A stretch of 64,000 bases of DNA, taken from the NCBI GenBank assembly GCA_019843655.1, contig JACDQD010000001.1:42228230-42292229 (forward strand). The letters are read 5' to 3'. The stretch is from Lethocerus indicus (Eukaryota > Arthropoda > Insecta > Hemiptera > Belostomatidae). Numbering within the stretch: the stretch's first letter is position 1; each line of letters begins with the position of its first letter. The position numbers and the translations under genes are program-made. The notes under the pieces were generated by a model. That model made no database searches and was not told the origin of the DNA. It saw only the letters and a list, made by a program, of their open reading frames with translations. Shown here piece by piece: positions 24,949 through 39,769 of this stretch.

Positions 24949-27731
24949 AGACTCGTATATTATACTCAATAACTTCTCCGAACTAAAATTTAGGCTCCGT
25001 ACCAAATGGAGTCGGGAGATCTCAAGAACCACGGTATTCCAAAGTATAAATAAATATTATTATAAATTTAGCAATAGCAAACCGTAATGTCTTGTCCTCA
25101 GTTGTATTAAAAACCGAGTGTCATGTCAACAACGAAAATACAAGTGTGGCTGCGGAACATAATCGGCGATGAAGAGTGGATGATCGGCTATATAATAAAA
25201 CGGAATAAAATATTCGGGCGCGGCGATGAGAGGGGTGGGGTTTGGGGCGGGGGTCTGTATTAATAGCGAAGACACCGGCCAAAGCGATATTGGCTGGCGA
25301 TATATCGTCGGGTGAGGGGACTAGGGGACTAAATTATTGGTCTCGGGGTTACTCCAAACAGGTGTTGCCCACCAGAAATTACCCAATCCATTTTAACTTA
25401 TTCCCCGACCCCGGCCAACCACCCCTTTTGGGGTTCGACATCATTGATCCCATTTCCAAAACCGTAGGATTAATCCGCAAAATGCGGTTGCCGAATCAAA
25501 ACTAAGCCTCGTTGAGGCAAATCAATTCCCTACGATCCTACGATTAGCCTTTAACCCGTTGACTGTAGTCCGAGTTTAATACGAAAATCTCGGTCCGCTA
25601 TAAAGACCGTACTTCTAATGCTGAAACTTAACAATAATATCGGGTCAATCGTTTCTTATCGCAGAAAAAAATTATCGCGTTGAGAAAGAAATGCCTGGAG
25701 ATTTCCATCGAGTTGAAAATCTATACTTGAAACTTGTATTGAATCCGGTCGCTGTGAAACGCTTCGGGACAAGCGTTCAGTTGAAAATCTTTCCTCGAAC
25801 CAAGAACGACCGAGAAGCGTGAGAGATTCGAAAATTATTTTTTTGTCGAATATTTTTTCTGTTATAACTGATGGTTAAACTTTGTTTGTAAAATGTTTGC
25901 CCTAATTTTTTGGAATGTCAAAAAGTGGAAGAGTTATTTCTTAGCGGATGGTATAGCAGCGAAGAAGAAACGCGGTCTAATTAGACTTTTTGCTGTCGAC
26001 GGGGCATTCAACGTGTTAATTGACGGTCGTACCCACAACGGATATATGGTACGCCCGCTAACACCTTATATAAATATATAATACATAAATGTTTTATAAG
26101 TTTGAAATACTTCGCTGTGTAGGTAGCGGACCGCTGCTGACAAAGACTAAGCCGATGTAGCGTAAAAAAGCGAGACGGAGAATGGCGTACAGGTGATGAA
26201 AATGTAGTTAAAAATACATTTTACGGAGAGGCCGTGGAGAGGCGGTAAAAATTCATCCGGGAGCGATTAAAAACGAGCGATCGAGGGACGGCGGCCGCCC
26301 AAGTATTTAATCAAAGTGCGAACGGGACTTAAGGGGACAATTTTGGAAAGCACCCCGCTCCCACCCCCTCCCTTTATCTTCGAGCGATCCAATAAAACGG
26401 GGGCCACCATCTCCCGGAATTGGAAAGCACCACACCCGGACTCACACGGTCGCACACGCACCGCCCCATCACCGATTTATTGTCCCAAAATTAAATTTCC
26501 GCACCGGTTTTTAAATGTCGGAACGTAAAACTCCCGTGAAAATAGAGTTAAAATAACTGTTTATATCGGCTAAACTAGTGGCGAAGTCTCGGTTGGGTAG
26601 CTGTGACACCAGTACACCTATTATCCGACCTATACACCGCACATCCGACCGAAAAAATTAGAAATACAATTTTTTAAAGCTAAATCCAGGTTTCAAAGTG
26701 ATAATATCCAGAGTAAAGAAGTTTACTGCAAAGGGCTTATAAGATTCTTTTTCGCGACCGAATGAAGCAGTCAGTTTCGATGTGATGGAACCGAGTGTCG
26801 AAAAATTTAAAATGGTTAAGCGTATCATTCAAGATGCTGTGAGTTGTTATCGAGAGATATGTGAAGAGAAAAAAAGGAGGAGACAGTTTGAGCAAAGCTC
26901 TGTACGTTTTTCAGTAAGAAACCATCCTCTACTTCGCATGATCCTACACGGGTAAAGATTAAACGATAAATAATAGTTATATATAATGTAGTTTTGTACA
27001 TTAATGCCTGTAATAAATGAGTTGAAAGGCGGATAACGGAAAAAATAATAAGTAATGAAACGTGCATTGACATTTATTGGCTTTACAAAAGGCAGTTTTA
27101 AAAAACTAATACCGCGTACAGGCAGACGTCTGCGTTTTCATCGGAATGTATACAATCGCAATAGTAATAAAAATGGTTATAGTAAAGGCCGATCGATCCC
27201 CTCCCCTAACCACCCGAAACGAACATCGATAGTTTTCCGGACGAATTATCGAAGAAACGATGGCATTCTCGAGTAAAATGAGTTTTTATCCACTCCCCTC
27301 GAGGGGATATAACTGGAAAAATGTATCGGTTTTATGGTCAGAGGGATGGGGGCGACTCGTTTCAAAAATTGGATTCCGCGGCTTCTTTGTAACCCCCGTC
27401 GTAAAGTCCGCCGTGAGTGGGCCTCGGGCGTAAACGCTTCTCGAGGATTTGGATACGGCTTAAATTGCGCTCTTTTGACCCGAATCAGAAAACCCCCCCC
27501 CCGCCCCGAAACCGTAGCCACTTCCTTTTCGTAATCCTTTTGGCCCTACAAAAATCCTAATTATGTCCGAGCGAATGAGCGCGTCGGCCTTTCCGCAGCT
27601 TTAATTTCACCCCGATTCCTCATTAATGAAGCTCGACTTCTCACCCGGTGGGAGGGGTCCAATTATAAACGTATAAACGTATCGGGATATGACACTGCTG
27701 GATTAAGAAGAATCGCACATCTGTCACAAAG

Positions 27732-27821
27732 ATTTGAAACACGGAAGAAAATTGAATGTGAAGATTAAAAATTTGATTTTTTATTAGACGGCGGGATTTA
27801 ATTCTATTTCAAATGACGTAT
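27732..27821. repeat. ~90-bp interspersed repeat, copy 1
   Basis: Shares GTGAAGATTA, a TTTGAT block and a nearly perfect AGACGGCGGGATTTAATTCT segment, followed by ATTTCAAATGACGTA, with 33303-33393. The second half is far better conserved than the first. Unknown element, no coding capacity. Confidence 0.7.
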
Positions 27822-29084
27822 GATATAAAAATGTTCGATAACATTTAGTTCAGTAGGGCACTTGACGCGCCCCACTTACGTACAATTAAATTCTTTTACC
27901 AACGACAAGGTCCTCCGTCCATGTCGCTGGAAGTAGTGAATAAACAGAAATACTCCTTTCCGTTCTCTGCCCGCCTTGGAAACAATTCTTTCTCGGGGAT
28001 ATTTAAATGACGGGGAAAATATTCCATCCGGAACTCGCATCGGCTGCAATTTTCTTTTCCCACGCGCCGTACACGCTGCCGCATAGTTGTACCCGGTGGA
28101 CGGGGTTCCTTCAGCTCTGCCTCGACTTTTCCCTTTGAGGTTTTCCGGGCGATTGGCCCGTACGCGAATCGGCCACTCCGCGGTCGGCGCACTTTCCAAT
28201 CAATTGCCCCCTGTATCCCGGCCCCGGTCTCATTTCACGCGTCCGCCCCCCACACGCTTCTTCTCAAACGCCAGAATTAATTTGGGATTCGGCATTGCAC
28301 AATAAAGTGGTCACTTCGTTTCCGACTGTTTCCGGTCGCCCGTCGATTTTATTTCGTCAAATTTTTAATTTTAATAAAATGATAGTCCGTAATTATTAAA
28401 GATTAATTAATCGAGGTTAATAATAAATTATTTATTAGTTAAATTCGGTTCATTATAACTGCAATATAAATAATAATTCTCGTATAGATTATTACGAACA
28501 CTGGGGTCTCGCTAAACGAGATGATTTTTTCCTCCCTTCGTATTTTATCCACATACGGCACTATTTAAAAATAATCTTCTTAATTAAACTTAATTTCCCG
28601 GTACTCCGAAGAGTTTTGTAACGTTTATAAACGGTAGCATAAATATAGCGTTAGCGTAGAGTGTGGTAAGGGAAAATTACCAGTATTACCGAGTCGATAA
28701 CATAGGCCAACATAGAGGGCTTCCATCGGCGCATACACTCGAGTTCAGTGAACAGCACTCGACATGAAATAGAGGCGGGTCTCTGGGACAATATACCGGC
28801 CCCTAACACCGCCATCACTCGCTATTCGCTTCACTACCCGCACCCGTTTATAACTTTCATTAGTTTAGCCTCTCTGTCCCATTCAGCTGCCTTGTGTTTC
28901 GGTCGGCCGCCGGTCGGAGGCGGAATTGAATGCCAACAGCCCGGACCCGCTGGAAACCGGATTTGACATTTTTAAAGTCGAATCATATACCGGCGACCAG
29001 TAGTATTAGCCCGGTATCGCATACATTTAATCGAACGGGGAGGGCCCCGAATACGACACATTCTTGCCATCCTCCCGGCGCCAG

Positions 29085-29115
29085 AACGGTTTCGGCTTCT
29101 CGCCACCAATTAGCC
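29085..29115 (-). repeat. Decayed hammerhead-like motif
   Basis: On the minus strand: TGGCGAGAAGCC hairpin followed by GAAACCGTTC. The hairpin keeps GGC/GCC with a GAGAA loop and the GAAA half-core, but the CTGANGA half is not recognisable. Confidence 0.35.
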
Positions 29116-32100
29116 AGGCGCCGGCTGATTTCGGTTCAGAGCGGGTTAGGAACATCACATCTGAATCGTCCTATATTGTAAATAGTCGAAATATCGCGAC
29201 GTCGCGAATGAAAACATTGTCACCGTATTTAGTATCGGATACGCGCCTTTCTATTAAATTAAATTACTTAACCCACCTGCGGACATTTTCACGTGTACAT
29301 TGATAAATCTGCACGATTTCGATTCAGGAACTGTATGACGACGTGCACTATCACTGTGATAAGTATGATAATAATTACGATATAATAATATCTACTTTTT
29401 CACGTTTGGCCATAGATGATTTCGTTTGCTTGCCATCGACCGACTCTACCGTTTAATATTAAGGAACCAGTCGCCAGGTAGTATGAGAGTAACACTTTCG
29501 TTTATGCCACTTATTTCGGACATAGTCTCTTCAGAATATAGTAAGATAACAATCCCTTACGGTCCGCTTTTATCGAAAAAATTACGACCCTTGTTTTAAA
29601 AAACGTAAGAGTGAGGATACTGCCTCCAGTCTCGGGGTTAGTGTTAGACCTTTGGAATAGGTATACGGGCTCCCGTATAAAACTTATTACTCTGCGAACA
29701 GTGCAGGCACACACTGCACAATGGGCGGTGAGAGGCGGGCAGGTGCTTCTTAACGGACCATCGACAAGAAAAGGCGAGAGAATAAGAGTTTACTTCCACG
29801 GGAGCCATGCTCAGGGTTATTTCTCAAAATCCGTCCGACACCCTCTCTTAAATAAAGCAATAAGAGTCTGTGGTAAGGGGGCGGGATATGTATGACAAGG
29901 CTCCTCAGAATGTCCCCAGCCCCGCATTAACAATTCCATAATCCCGGGTTATCCCTCACCTCCCTCTATAGACAACCTGGCTTCTTTTAAACCAGTCGTC
30001 CTCTCACTTTCCGCACCTTAATACCAAAGACCAACGGTCTTTACGGGGGCGGGGCTCATATCATCGGAATTATGAGTGTGTCGACACTGACAGAAAATCT
30101 CAATATGATGAGAGTGAAAATACTTTAAATTTTTGTTGCTAAAATTATGTGGCACGCGTAGGCATTTTGCGTAGGTGGGTACCGATTTCATAATGATGAA
30201 GGGCCGAATAAATCCATTATTGTACAAAGCCTCCTATTGAATGGTAATAAGGGAGATTAATTAAAGGGCCGGGGGTGTAATTCATAAGCTCGTTTATAAA
30301 GATCAATTTCATCAAAATACCGGCCCGTTTGATTTATAACGAGGTAACAGGTGAAGTTAGCACTGCAGAAACTAAGTGATAATTATATCTGGGTAGTGGA
30401 ATCCTATATCCGGTGGAACGGAATCCGGTATGTTATTTTTTAATTTTATTTATCGATAAATAAGCTTAATATACAGCGAGCTAGAGTTCCGGAATATCAC
30501 GAGTTGTCTGTTTCTACTTATTTATTCGACCCTAAGCCCCGTATCCTTTGAAACTCGCTCTCGGCTGAATTCAAGCAAAATGAGAACCAGAAGGTGGACT
30601 GAAAGCTTCAGTTCATATCTCAGAAATCCGTGTTCTTGTTTCTCGGTAAGGCATTTTCCAGAAGGCTTCGGGGTTGTAGGTGAACCTATGTAGGAAGGGA
30701 TAAGGCTTTCTCGGCACCGAAAACAGGGCAAAGTATAACTTTATCCTTTGTTCCTCCTCCCCCCGCCTATTATTGTGCATCCCACCTGCGTGTTAGGCGG
30801 AATTTACTATATTTTGATGTTTCGCCTCATCCCGCTTGTGCTAATTAATAATAATATTGAGCGGCAGGAGGGTGTACAGGAGTCAGAAGCTTGCGGTGTA
30901 GAAAATAACCGCGAGCGAATATGAATTAGATCACTCCGAAGCCCCCAAATACCCCGCGAATAAATAAATCGAAAAATAAATTCAACCGCATGATTCAGAC
31001 TCAGTGACGTATTGACGGAATGCTACCGAGGGTGGTGAAAAGATGAAATGAGTATACACGGGGTCTAATCTGACGGGGATAGAGACACAAAAGTGCAAGG
31101 ACGTTTTCATTTTTGCTGTTTTACTTGCGATATTATTGTCGAATGTAATACGGAATGTCTGCCAAATAAACAAGCGATAAGAGATTCTGTGATAGTACAG
31201 AGTGGTTTCTGCGTTATGCGTAAGTGGGTGGCCAATTTAATGACGGAATGCTGCCGACGATGGGGAACCCCCGAACGGCATTTCCACTCAATTCTAACAC
31301 AGACCCAATAATTTGTTCCAGTTCCATCGAGACATCCGACATCACTCGCACCCTGAGATTCTTTTTTTATCGTGAGCGGCATGTGACAAAATACAATTTC
31401 ACAGTTGTACTAAACGATGTAGGTTGATTGTAGAAAAAAGTGGTTTCATATATCTCCACCGAACCGTTCGATATTCATCGACAAGTCGGATTTATCGGAT
31501 CGCTTAAAACGTAGCGCTCCACTTTCGCTTTCAAGATCCCATCGGAGTTCACGCGGCGTTTTTATTTTTTTTAAACATCCTCCCGCCTGTTGATTATACC
31601 TAATCGCGGGACTCGATCGACCAAAGAAACCGTGTCGGGCCGCCGGGATTACTGGAAATTGTAGCGACCCTCCGCCCACCACAATTCCGCGGGGGAAAAT
31701 AATAAGGCCCGGCAAAAACCCCGGGCTAATACGGCCGGCAAAAACCGCAGACTAAGACCTAAAGGTGAAGCCGAAACCGGTAACAGAGGGGGGGGGGACA
31801 CGCCTCTCCTCCTCCTAATGTGCCCTTCCTTTACACGGCGTCCCGGCATTCGGGCCTACAGGCGTCCTAAAAACGCCGTTACTTTCTACGGCGCATTTTG
31901 TTCGAATCACTGTTGTGTGGGATGAAACACGTATGCCGGGCTTCGGGGATTAAGAGAAAATCATCGAAGTTTCTCTTTAATAAATTGAAAGACGTTGTAC
32001 AGTGATACAGGCGGGTACACGCGAAGATGAAATATTTAAAAACTGTCTAAAACAATATTTTGGCCGTATTTCGACCCGAATGATATTGGCAGTAGGGCCG

Positions 32101-32811
32101 GTAGGTGGCTCGTCTGATTATCATACATCTGTTCCACATATATGCATTTTATCGAATTCGCCCTCGCGGTGGCCCACTCTCGCCGAATTCAGCCGGGGCG
32201 GCTACGCACGCGTTTTTTGAATTATGGAGACGACTCTATTTCGATTCCGGTCCCTTCGCCAGATAGGGCCGTCCCCCGGTAAAACCACTCGGCATACACG
32301 AGGCTTATATAACCCGGGTGAAATTAAAGGGCACGGCGGTAGGTATAAAGTCGGCCTTTCTTTCGAATATCATTGAAATTACCTCAGAGTGTACAATAAA
32401 ACTGTTTACCTTGATGCAATGTGCGATTCTGTCTTGCGTGTCCCGGGATTCATCGTACGACGATTTTTATACATCCACGGAAGGTTGGTGCCCCTTTCTA
32501 GGCATCGGAACGCTTTTTATTTTTTGAAAGCTAAATTATTCGGTCGCCGGGCGGTATAAAGGCAAAACTTTCAATCGCGCCAACTAAACTAATGAATGAA
32601 ACAAAAAATATGCCCCAAATTGTCTCAAGCTGTCCTACCGTTAACGCTTTAGTACTTGTGAGGAGGGTTGTTTAGAATTGTAGGCCGGTTTCTAATTGTT
32701 CCGTAGGTAGGGTCCAGTTAATGTTGGCTCGTGGGGTCGCTTCCCCTTCAGCATACGCCTTACAAATCTACCCCCGCGAGGGTCTTACGCAAGACCTGTT
32801 TGCTATCGAAG

Positions 32812-32835
32812 ATGGCGACAAGCCAAAACCGGCCT
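32812..32835 (+). repeat. Decayed hammerhead-like motif
   Basis: Reads GCTATCGAAGATGGCGACA, then AGCC, then AAAACCGGCC. The GGC-GACAA-GCC hairpin is kept with a different loop from the main family, but the 5' half-core is TCGAAGA instead of CTGAAGA and G12 is A, so it would be inactive. Confidence 0.4.
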
Positions 32836-33302
32836 CGTTGATTTGATGTGACAAATCGCCGAATGGAGGGGGACTTTTTTAAAAAAGTTCCGAAAAGCAC
32901 TCATCTGTCGCAAAATATTATCGTCTCGCACCCCTTGATGGTGTGATTCTATGTTTACGTATTATTAAAAACTGATTATAAAAATTTGTTTTGGTCACAT
33001 TTAGATATACTAGCGGTTATTTTTATTTTTTTTAGAGACCGATTTCAACTTCTGGTTTAAGGGGTACGAGAAGATATTAAGCATAAGGAAAAAACTTTGG
33101 GGAACATAAAAAATATTGGGAACCCCTACTCTAGAACGTTATTTCTCAATCATTTGTTTTACTTTTAGAAAGATTTAAAAGAAGTTCGTTTTCTTACTGT
33201 TGTTCAAATTAAAACGGTAACGCTCCTTCAAAAAGCGTTTCCGGGCATATGTCAAGTATTTGGGAGGGCAGTTAATGAAATATATGAATAGGGAAAAATA
33301 CA

Positions 33303-33393
33303 AATTTGAAATACTGAAGACATTTGACTGTGAAGATTAGAAATTGGATATTTGTCAGACGGCGGGATTTAATTCTATTTCAACTGACGTAGT
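33303..33393. repeat. ~90-bp interspersed repeat, copy 2
   Basis: Partner of 27732-27821 in the same orientation; see that entry for the shared blocks. After the shared ACTGACGTA it diverges at once, giving a sharp right boundary. Confidence 0.7.
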
Positions 33394-36300
33394 TATGTCA
33401 GTCGCCGTGAGGAAGCAGCACTGGTCGGGTGCGATACTTCTTCATTTTCATTTCACATAAACTATATCGTTTTATCTCTATTCCTCAGATCCTTGACTTA
33501 CTATTATTAACCCCTTTCGGCTGGTTAGTATTAGTGGCGTTAACCCGTCTGCGTTAGAACAAATTTTAAGTTTTTTGTTAACGATTCTCCTATTCCCAAT
33601 ATCGCATAATAAATCTCCTTTCTGAACGATAATAGAGGTGCGGTATTGACACCATACAATAAGACAGAAAATTCGTACTACGATGATGTTCCAAGGTCGT
33701 GTACTTCTCACCGATATGTACCTATCAGTACACTCTACCTCGGCGTAACTGTAACTATTACGCTGAGTACTAGAACCTAAACTTCAAATACAATCATGTT
33801 CCTGTTTTACAGTGAATTCTTCCGAGAGCCACTCCCAGTTTAGCAAGTTTATCTCGTACAAGAACTTTCGAAACTAAGTTTTACAACTTTATAAAGGGCT
33901 TTGAACCTTTCTATTTATCTTTTCGTCCGCCTGGTCTAATGCATACAGTCGCAATTACCCCGCCGTTAATTAATTACGCGCAACAAATGTTACTGGCGAC
34001 GTGGGGAGGCCGATCTGACGTCGGACCGAACATTTCATAACGGGGTGTGTTGTATACGTTATTCCGGAGCTCATTAAATATCTTCAGCGATGGAGAATAA
34101 TAAAAAACAGAGAAGCTTTCACTCGCTCACCTTATTTTCAGTAACGTTGCGCAACATTGCAGCCGCAGTGCTGATAGAACGCTTATCGAAACGCGCCCGT
34201 AGCCCAGATGGCGTCGAGTCGGAAGCCACAAACAATGATATGATTTACATTTCAGGTCGGTACCAATGACGGTTGACGATGTGGCATCGGAAGCACGTCT
34301 GTTGTAATTTTTTTAAATTCAGGATTTCAGAACATTCTGGAGGAAGGTAACATCAATGTGAGTACTGTTGATGCCTCTATCCATTTGTGAGGCCTAGTCT
34401 AGTTTTTTGTTTATATGTCGGCGAGCAAGTTTGGTGGTTTGGTCGGTAAGCGTGAAAGTTTTTCTCTCAAGAGCGGCCGCTGGTCCATTAACCTTACATT
34501 CTGAATTCGTTCCTGCTGGTTGTGGGCTCAGTCCCGGCTTTAGTTTCTCTCGACGAATCTCCTCCTCGGTGCCTGGCAGAGCTCTTCACTCTTGTCCACC
34601 GGCGGCCGAAGGAAATCGCGGAGGCCGAACTCCGACCACTCGTCCGGAGACAGTGGACCGTTGGGAAACAATTCTCAGAGCGCTACAAACGTCCTATAAA
34701 ACTTAAAACGACACGTCGTTTCGGCCGACATTCATACCAACCTCGTGCGAAGACTGGCATTACTTACTCGTAGTAGACAGAAATAACAGTGCCGATGGAA
34801 AAACGTTGAATAATGGGCCACATAATTCCTATCCCAAACCGTACAATACTACAACGGATTACTACTGATTATAGCGAGAACACCGGTCCATACCGTACAT
34901 GTGAGGAGACGGATTATCGACAAGCAATAATGTACTGGGCAACTCGTAGCTCATTAATAAATCGAGATATATCGTAATAATGCGAATTTATGGAACGCGT
35001 AGGTTATGAAGTTGGCTTTCACAAGGATCAGGCAATTGAGTATAAACAAATTTGTACAAAAGCAATATATTTTATGTAAATTTACATTTTTGTGTCGTTT
35101 TTGCGGGAAGGACGAGCCCGCTTCATTTACCTTACATTTCGAATCGCGATCGTATATCTGGAACCGTTCGGTCGCCGGACCCGTACAACCCAGAAGTGTC
35201 CCCGAAGGGAACAGAACTAAGAGGGCAGATGGGGAAACATTGTCCGGACGAGGTAAAGAAATGAGTCGGTTGATGTCCGGGGGAGAGGAATACGGATCTG
35301 CGATAACAAAGTTTTTGTCGTCCGTATTGAGTTGGACGCCCCCGCCCCCCGCCAGCCCCAAGGTGATGCCCCCGCCGACACAACAGAAAAATCGGCCTCC
35401 ATAATTCGGGTCTCTTCCCCTGCGTTTTATCCGTTTTACCGGAATTCGATTTGGCAGACCCTCCGCGCCAGGGTCCTGCGCCTCTCGGGCCTAGTTTCCC
35501 TTCGTCCGTATGTGCCGGCGGCAAAATCTTCGCGTTTCCCGGAAAACTAAGTTTAGTTTTCGCTCAATTGTAGAGATTCTATTACTGCGCCCGCTGTACA
35601 CTCATTTTTTCGGGTGCCAAAACTCGTACCAATCCTCGTCTAAAACCTGTACCAATCTCATCGCAAAATACGGAGCGGCGTAGTCCTTACCAATTTCTTT
35701 TAATATAGAATACATATTCTGTATTTTAAAGCGACAGGCCACGATAATTAACTTAACCCTATTTTTTAAAAATTGCGCAGCGTCTATTTCATTAACGGAT
35801 CTCCTAGAAAATGTGAAAAAATATACCTAAAGGCGGTAAGAATGTGCTCGAAGAAAACCCCCCGATGAGATAAATGAGTTCGAATTTTAATTTTAAAGCA
35901 CCAGTCATCAGGCATAATGAGAGCCAAACTTTCACCGATGCCAACCCAACTAGGAGTTGAACTAAAAATGATTACGATGAAAGAAAATTAAGACAGAAGG
36001 CCGCAATCCAACTGCGTGTTCCCATACGAAGGGCGTAAACCGACTGATATTCGATTGCCCTGTAAAACTTTGCAAATCGTTCGCTAATTACACCGCCCTC
36101 TTAACCCGTATAGAATTACCCTGCTCGCTCAGATCTCGTTTCCTGTATTGTAATTACAGGAGGGGAGTAGGGAAGGACGTAAGGGGGGGAGTGGGTTTGG
36201 CGATGCGGGATTTCGAAACGATGATGAAAGGGGCCGGGAGGAGCGAGTAAGCCGAGAGCCGTTAAGTCCGGGACTTTTGTTTACGAGCCTTAAACGGGAA

Positions 36301-38145
36301 GAAGAAAATTGAGACGTTCGGAGTCAACTCTCATTAAGGCGAGATTAAGACTTTCCGTAGAAAGAATTGGGAGTGTCACCGCCCCGGCGAGCATTGCCTA
36401 GTCATTCTATTCTACCGAATGTCCAGCACTTTAACGTAATGCTGAACTCCGGTTAAAGGCCTATTTAACCATTATTCCCAGGGATTTTATATACCTGCTC
36501 GTTGGTGCTGCACAGACATATTAATCACAGGTAATGGCAGACTGAGCGGTATTTTACGACGGTAATAATAAAGGAGGGAAGGATATGAAACCTATTAGCG
36601 TCCTCGAATATTTTATTTTCCCCTTCCACAGGACTAACCAACCCGACCCGCAATTTGTCTTCCGCGTTTCGCTGCCGTCCCTTCGGGCCGGTCCTCTTGT
36701 TATTAATGGCCGTCACCGGATTCTGGCGCTTTCGCGACAAAAATAAATAAATAAGCTCCACGATGCCCTACAAGAGCCCGTGTCTCAAACGAAATTTCGT
36801 CCAAAGAAACTCGTAAGAAAATGTTTTTAAGTTTAAAAGAGGTATTAAAACTGTCGAAGTTCCATTACGGTCGTTCAACATCTCAATGTTTACAGATAGT
36901 AGCATTTCAAGGGCAGGGGTGGGGGCAGAAATCAGATATTTATTACCACAATAATAATCTAGCAGAATGCTGCTGAGTATGTGGAGAATCCACGACTGGT
37001 CTATACTGTACAATGTGAGGGGTGGATTATCGGATGAGCAACAACGTACAGGGTAACATGTACGGCCCTTATAAATTAGTAATAACGCGAATTAATGGAA
37101 ACTGGTAAATATTTTGGGGGCTGAAACCGGACATTATTGTTTACCCCGATACTGTCCCTAGAAACAGATCATTGGCCTCCATTTCTAGGGACGGCGGAGC
37201 CGATGGAAATTCAAAGCTCCGTTCAGGCTATAAATCTTTTTAAAATATATTTGCCAGGATAAACGATGAAAGTTCATCTTGGGCGAACCGCGAGTTCCGT
37301 TTAATTTATACGGGGCGGTCTCTCGTCCACAAAAGGGGAATCCGAACAAAGACAAAGGGGTTCGTAGCCCTTCATAAATTATCTGCCTCTAAACCACCCC
37401 GAACCCACAGTCACCACCGGCGGCACTCCTTCCTAATATTCTATATCTGTCTCTATTAAATATATACCGCCGGATCATAATAGAAATTTATTAGGCTAAC
37501 GGCCGTCGATAGTGGCCCAGCGATAAAAGTTCGTCCGACTTGGCGCTCGCAACGGATGCTGCAGAAAACAAATCGCGATTGCTAAAGAACTGAAACATTT
37601 TTATAAAATGTTGTACGTTAAAGTAGTATTTTCAATTAATAAGATAAAAGTGACGAACGGTAGCTGTCTTAGCGCAAAGGATTGTTGACGCTAGGAATGC
37701 CGGGCTGGCTTTCAGAGTTGAGATCGATTGAAAACCATTAATCGCTAATATCATTATTACTTGGCGTCCATTTGCGCATAGTCGATATTGACATTGCGTC
37801 CATTTGCCCTTTTGGTTCTTCGCTGTTGACAAATCCTCGGTTCGTTTACAGGCGTGGCGTAGCGCTTGAGAAAGGGCAACCGCCAAATACGGCCTTTTCC
37901 CTGCCCCCGGGGAGGCATTCGAGCTGGGCTATCCAGACATCTTAGAAGGGGGTTTTAACCCCTTCATTGTCTTTATTTTCTCCGCGTTGCCACAAAAATT
38001 GAATCATGGAACGACAATACATTTCTTTCCGCACAAACTGTATCGAAAATGTTGATCGAAGATGAACGCATCGATCTAAGTTCCGTTTGCGACAATACAC
38101 CTTCGCGAGTCTCTGATTTCTACGTATAAGTACGTGTAAGTTTAT

Positions 38146-38150
<5 letters not shown>

Positions 38151-38199
<49 letters not shown>
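38151..38199. repeat. (TA)n microsatellite
   Basis: About 24 uninterrupted TA repeats. Confidence 0.98.
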
Positions 38200-38205
<6 letters not shown>

Positions 38206-39714
38206 ATCAAACGATAATCATTAGGTGATGTTAGAACTATATGTTTATCTATAGGCCTGTCAATAGCGGATGCTGCCAAGTTTGACTGAAGGTCGACTCT
38301 ATTAAAACTCATTCTACATGCTTGACACTCTTCCCGCTCGAAATAAACATTACACCGGTATAAACGGAGCGTTTAAACTCTTGTCTCTAACTGTTCCCCA
38401 CCTAACTCGAAAAACAAGGCTAATATAATCAAATTCTAACTGGAGCTACCCTCGCGATCAATTCTAGTTAGTAACTCGGTGAAAATTCGTCCTTCCACCG
38501 CTCGAACCACTAACATATGTCAATTAACTACATTAACATATTGACATATGTCAATAACCTAACCTAACCCAACTCAACTGATAATAATAATTTCATTAAA
38601 ATACATAATATGGGGTTCCACCGAAGCGAGCGGGGTTCCGCTCGCATCCGGAGATTTCAATCAAAAGTGAGATTTTCTGTAGATCCAAAACACATCGAAC
38701 GTATCATCATTGGGTGGATTATTTATCGAGAGAAACAAGAGATATAAAAAACTAAACTTTTCGCAATTGTACTTATCACAGATGATTGTTTATTGTAAAA
38801 CAAAAAGGGAAAAAATACTTAATACATACATATGATAGACACAATACGTAATAGTTGTAAATAATTTTTGTATATATGGGTAGTAAATATTTATTTTTCT
38901 TTTTGTATTAGTTAAAAATCCCGCATTTAAAACCGATTCGCCTGCGACACAAGAATCTAGCAGACATATTATTCACGAAATTACTGACTGGCATAGAAAA
39001 TACAACAATAATTACAGTAACAAACTACAGCAGTACAGACTAGATATCGTCGGTTGAAACGGTGAGGTACATAACGCCGAATGTAGATGAAGCAGCCTTT
39101 CGGCACGTTCACTCCGCTGTCGGGCAAAAACCGGCCTAGCTTAGTATCAAAGAAGCGAGTGTAATTTTTTTTTACTTCGTTCCATTCTGTTTCACCTATG
39201 GCCGCTCTCCAAAATCCTGTTGTCACATAAATTTTATTTTTGTAAGACATCCTAAGTCTTAATGTCTGTCCCCCTCTCAAAAAAAATTTTATGTAGTATT
39301 TATTAATGGGTGTGTTTAATTTTCAGTTTTGTGAAATCATATATACAAAATTGAGAATGTTCCGGACGGACGACTTTTCAGGCTATCACCTGAAAAATTT
39401 ACTTGTTCAAAAGCGGTGGAAATGTAAAGACAGCACTGCAGAGCACGGGCGCTCTGTATCACGAAAGACAGCATTCGAACGTCCACACATCGATATTATT
39501 TATTTCATTATTCCTTCATACATAATTTGTTTTCTCACACATAATATTTCAATACACTGGTTTATGTCTATCGACATTATTGTAGGCTTTAATACACTGC
39601 AGTCGTGCCCGCAACGTCGTTGTGTAACACCGCGGACAGCAATAAAACACTGTGCCAAGGTTTGTCTTAACACATACTCCTCTCGCTTTGTCACTTTTTC
39701 TTTTCTTGTTGTGT

Positions 39715-39769
<55 letters not shown>

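Larger units (their letters stand above)
25045..38150. other. Long non-coding intergenic region
   Basis: About 13 kb with no exon or RNA gene I can support. It holds two copies of a roughly 90-bp repeat (27732-27821 and 33303-33393) and two decayed hammerhead-like motifs (about 29085-29115 and 32812-32835), listed separately. Open frames reach at most about 135 codons and have no domain-like pattern; several run through GC-rich low-complexity sequence. Confidence 0.45.

Noticed and set aside
34407..34706. Possible tRNA-like/SINE head (TGGTTTGGTCGGTAAGCG) with a GC-rich open frame
   Set aside because: The A-box-like part is reasonable but no B box lies at the right distance, and there is no second copy in the window.
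38555..38570. TTAGG-like telomeric repeat (also near 10110-10122)
   Set aside because: Only two to three units; common by chance and in insect repeats, not an interstitial telomere array.
38981..39280. 99-codon minus-strand frame
   Set aside because: Starts with ATG but shows no recognisable family, promoter or biased codon use; could be chance in AT-rich DNA.
39306..39767. 153-codon frame ending in alternating Tyr/Ile
   Set aside because: Its end is the TA microsatellite and the rest has no coding pattern. Similar Tyr/Ile frames at other TA tracts were rejected for the same reason.
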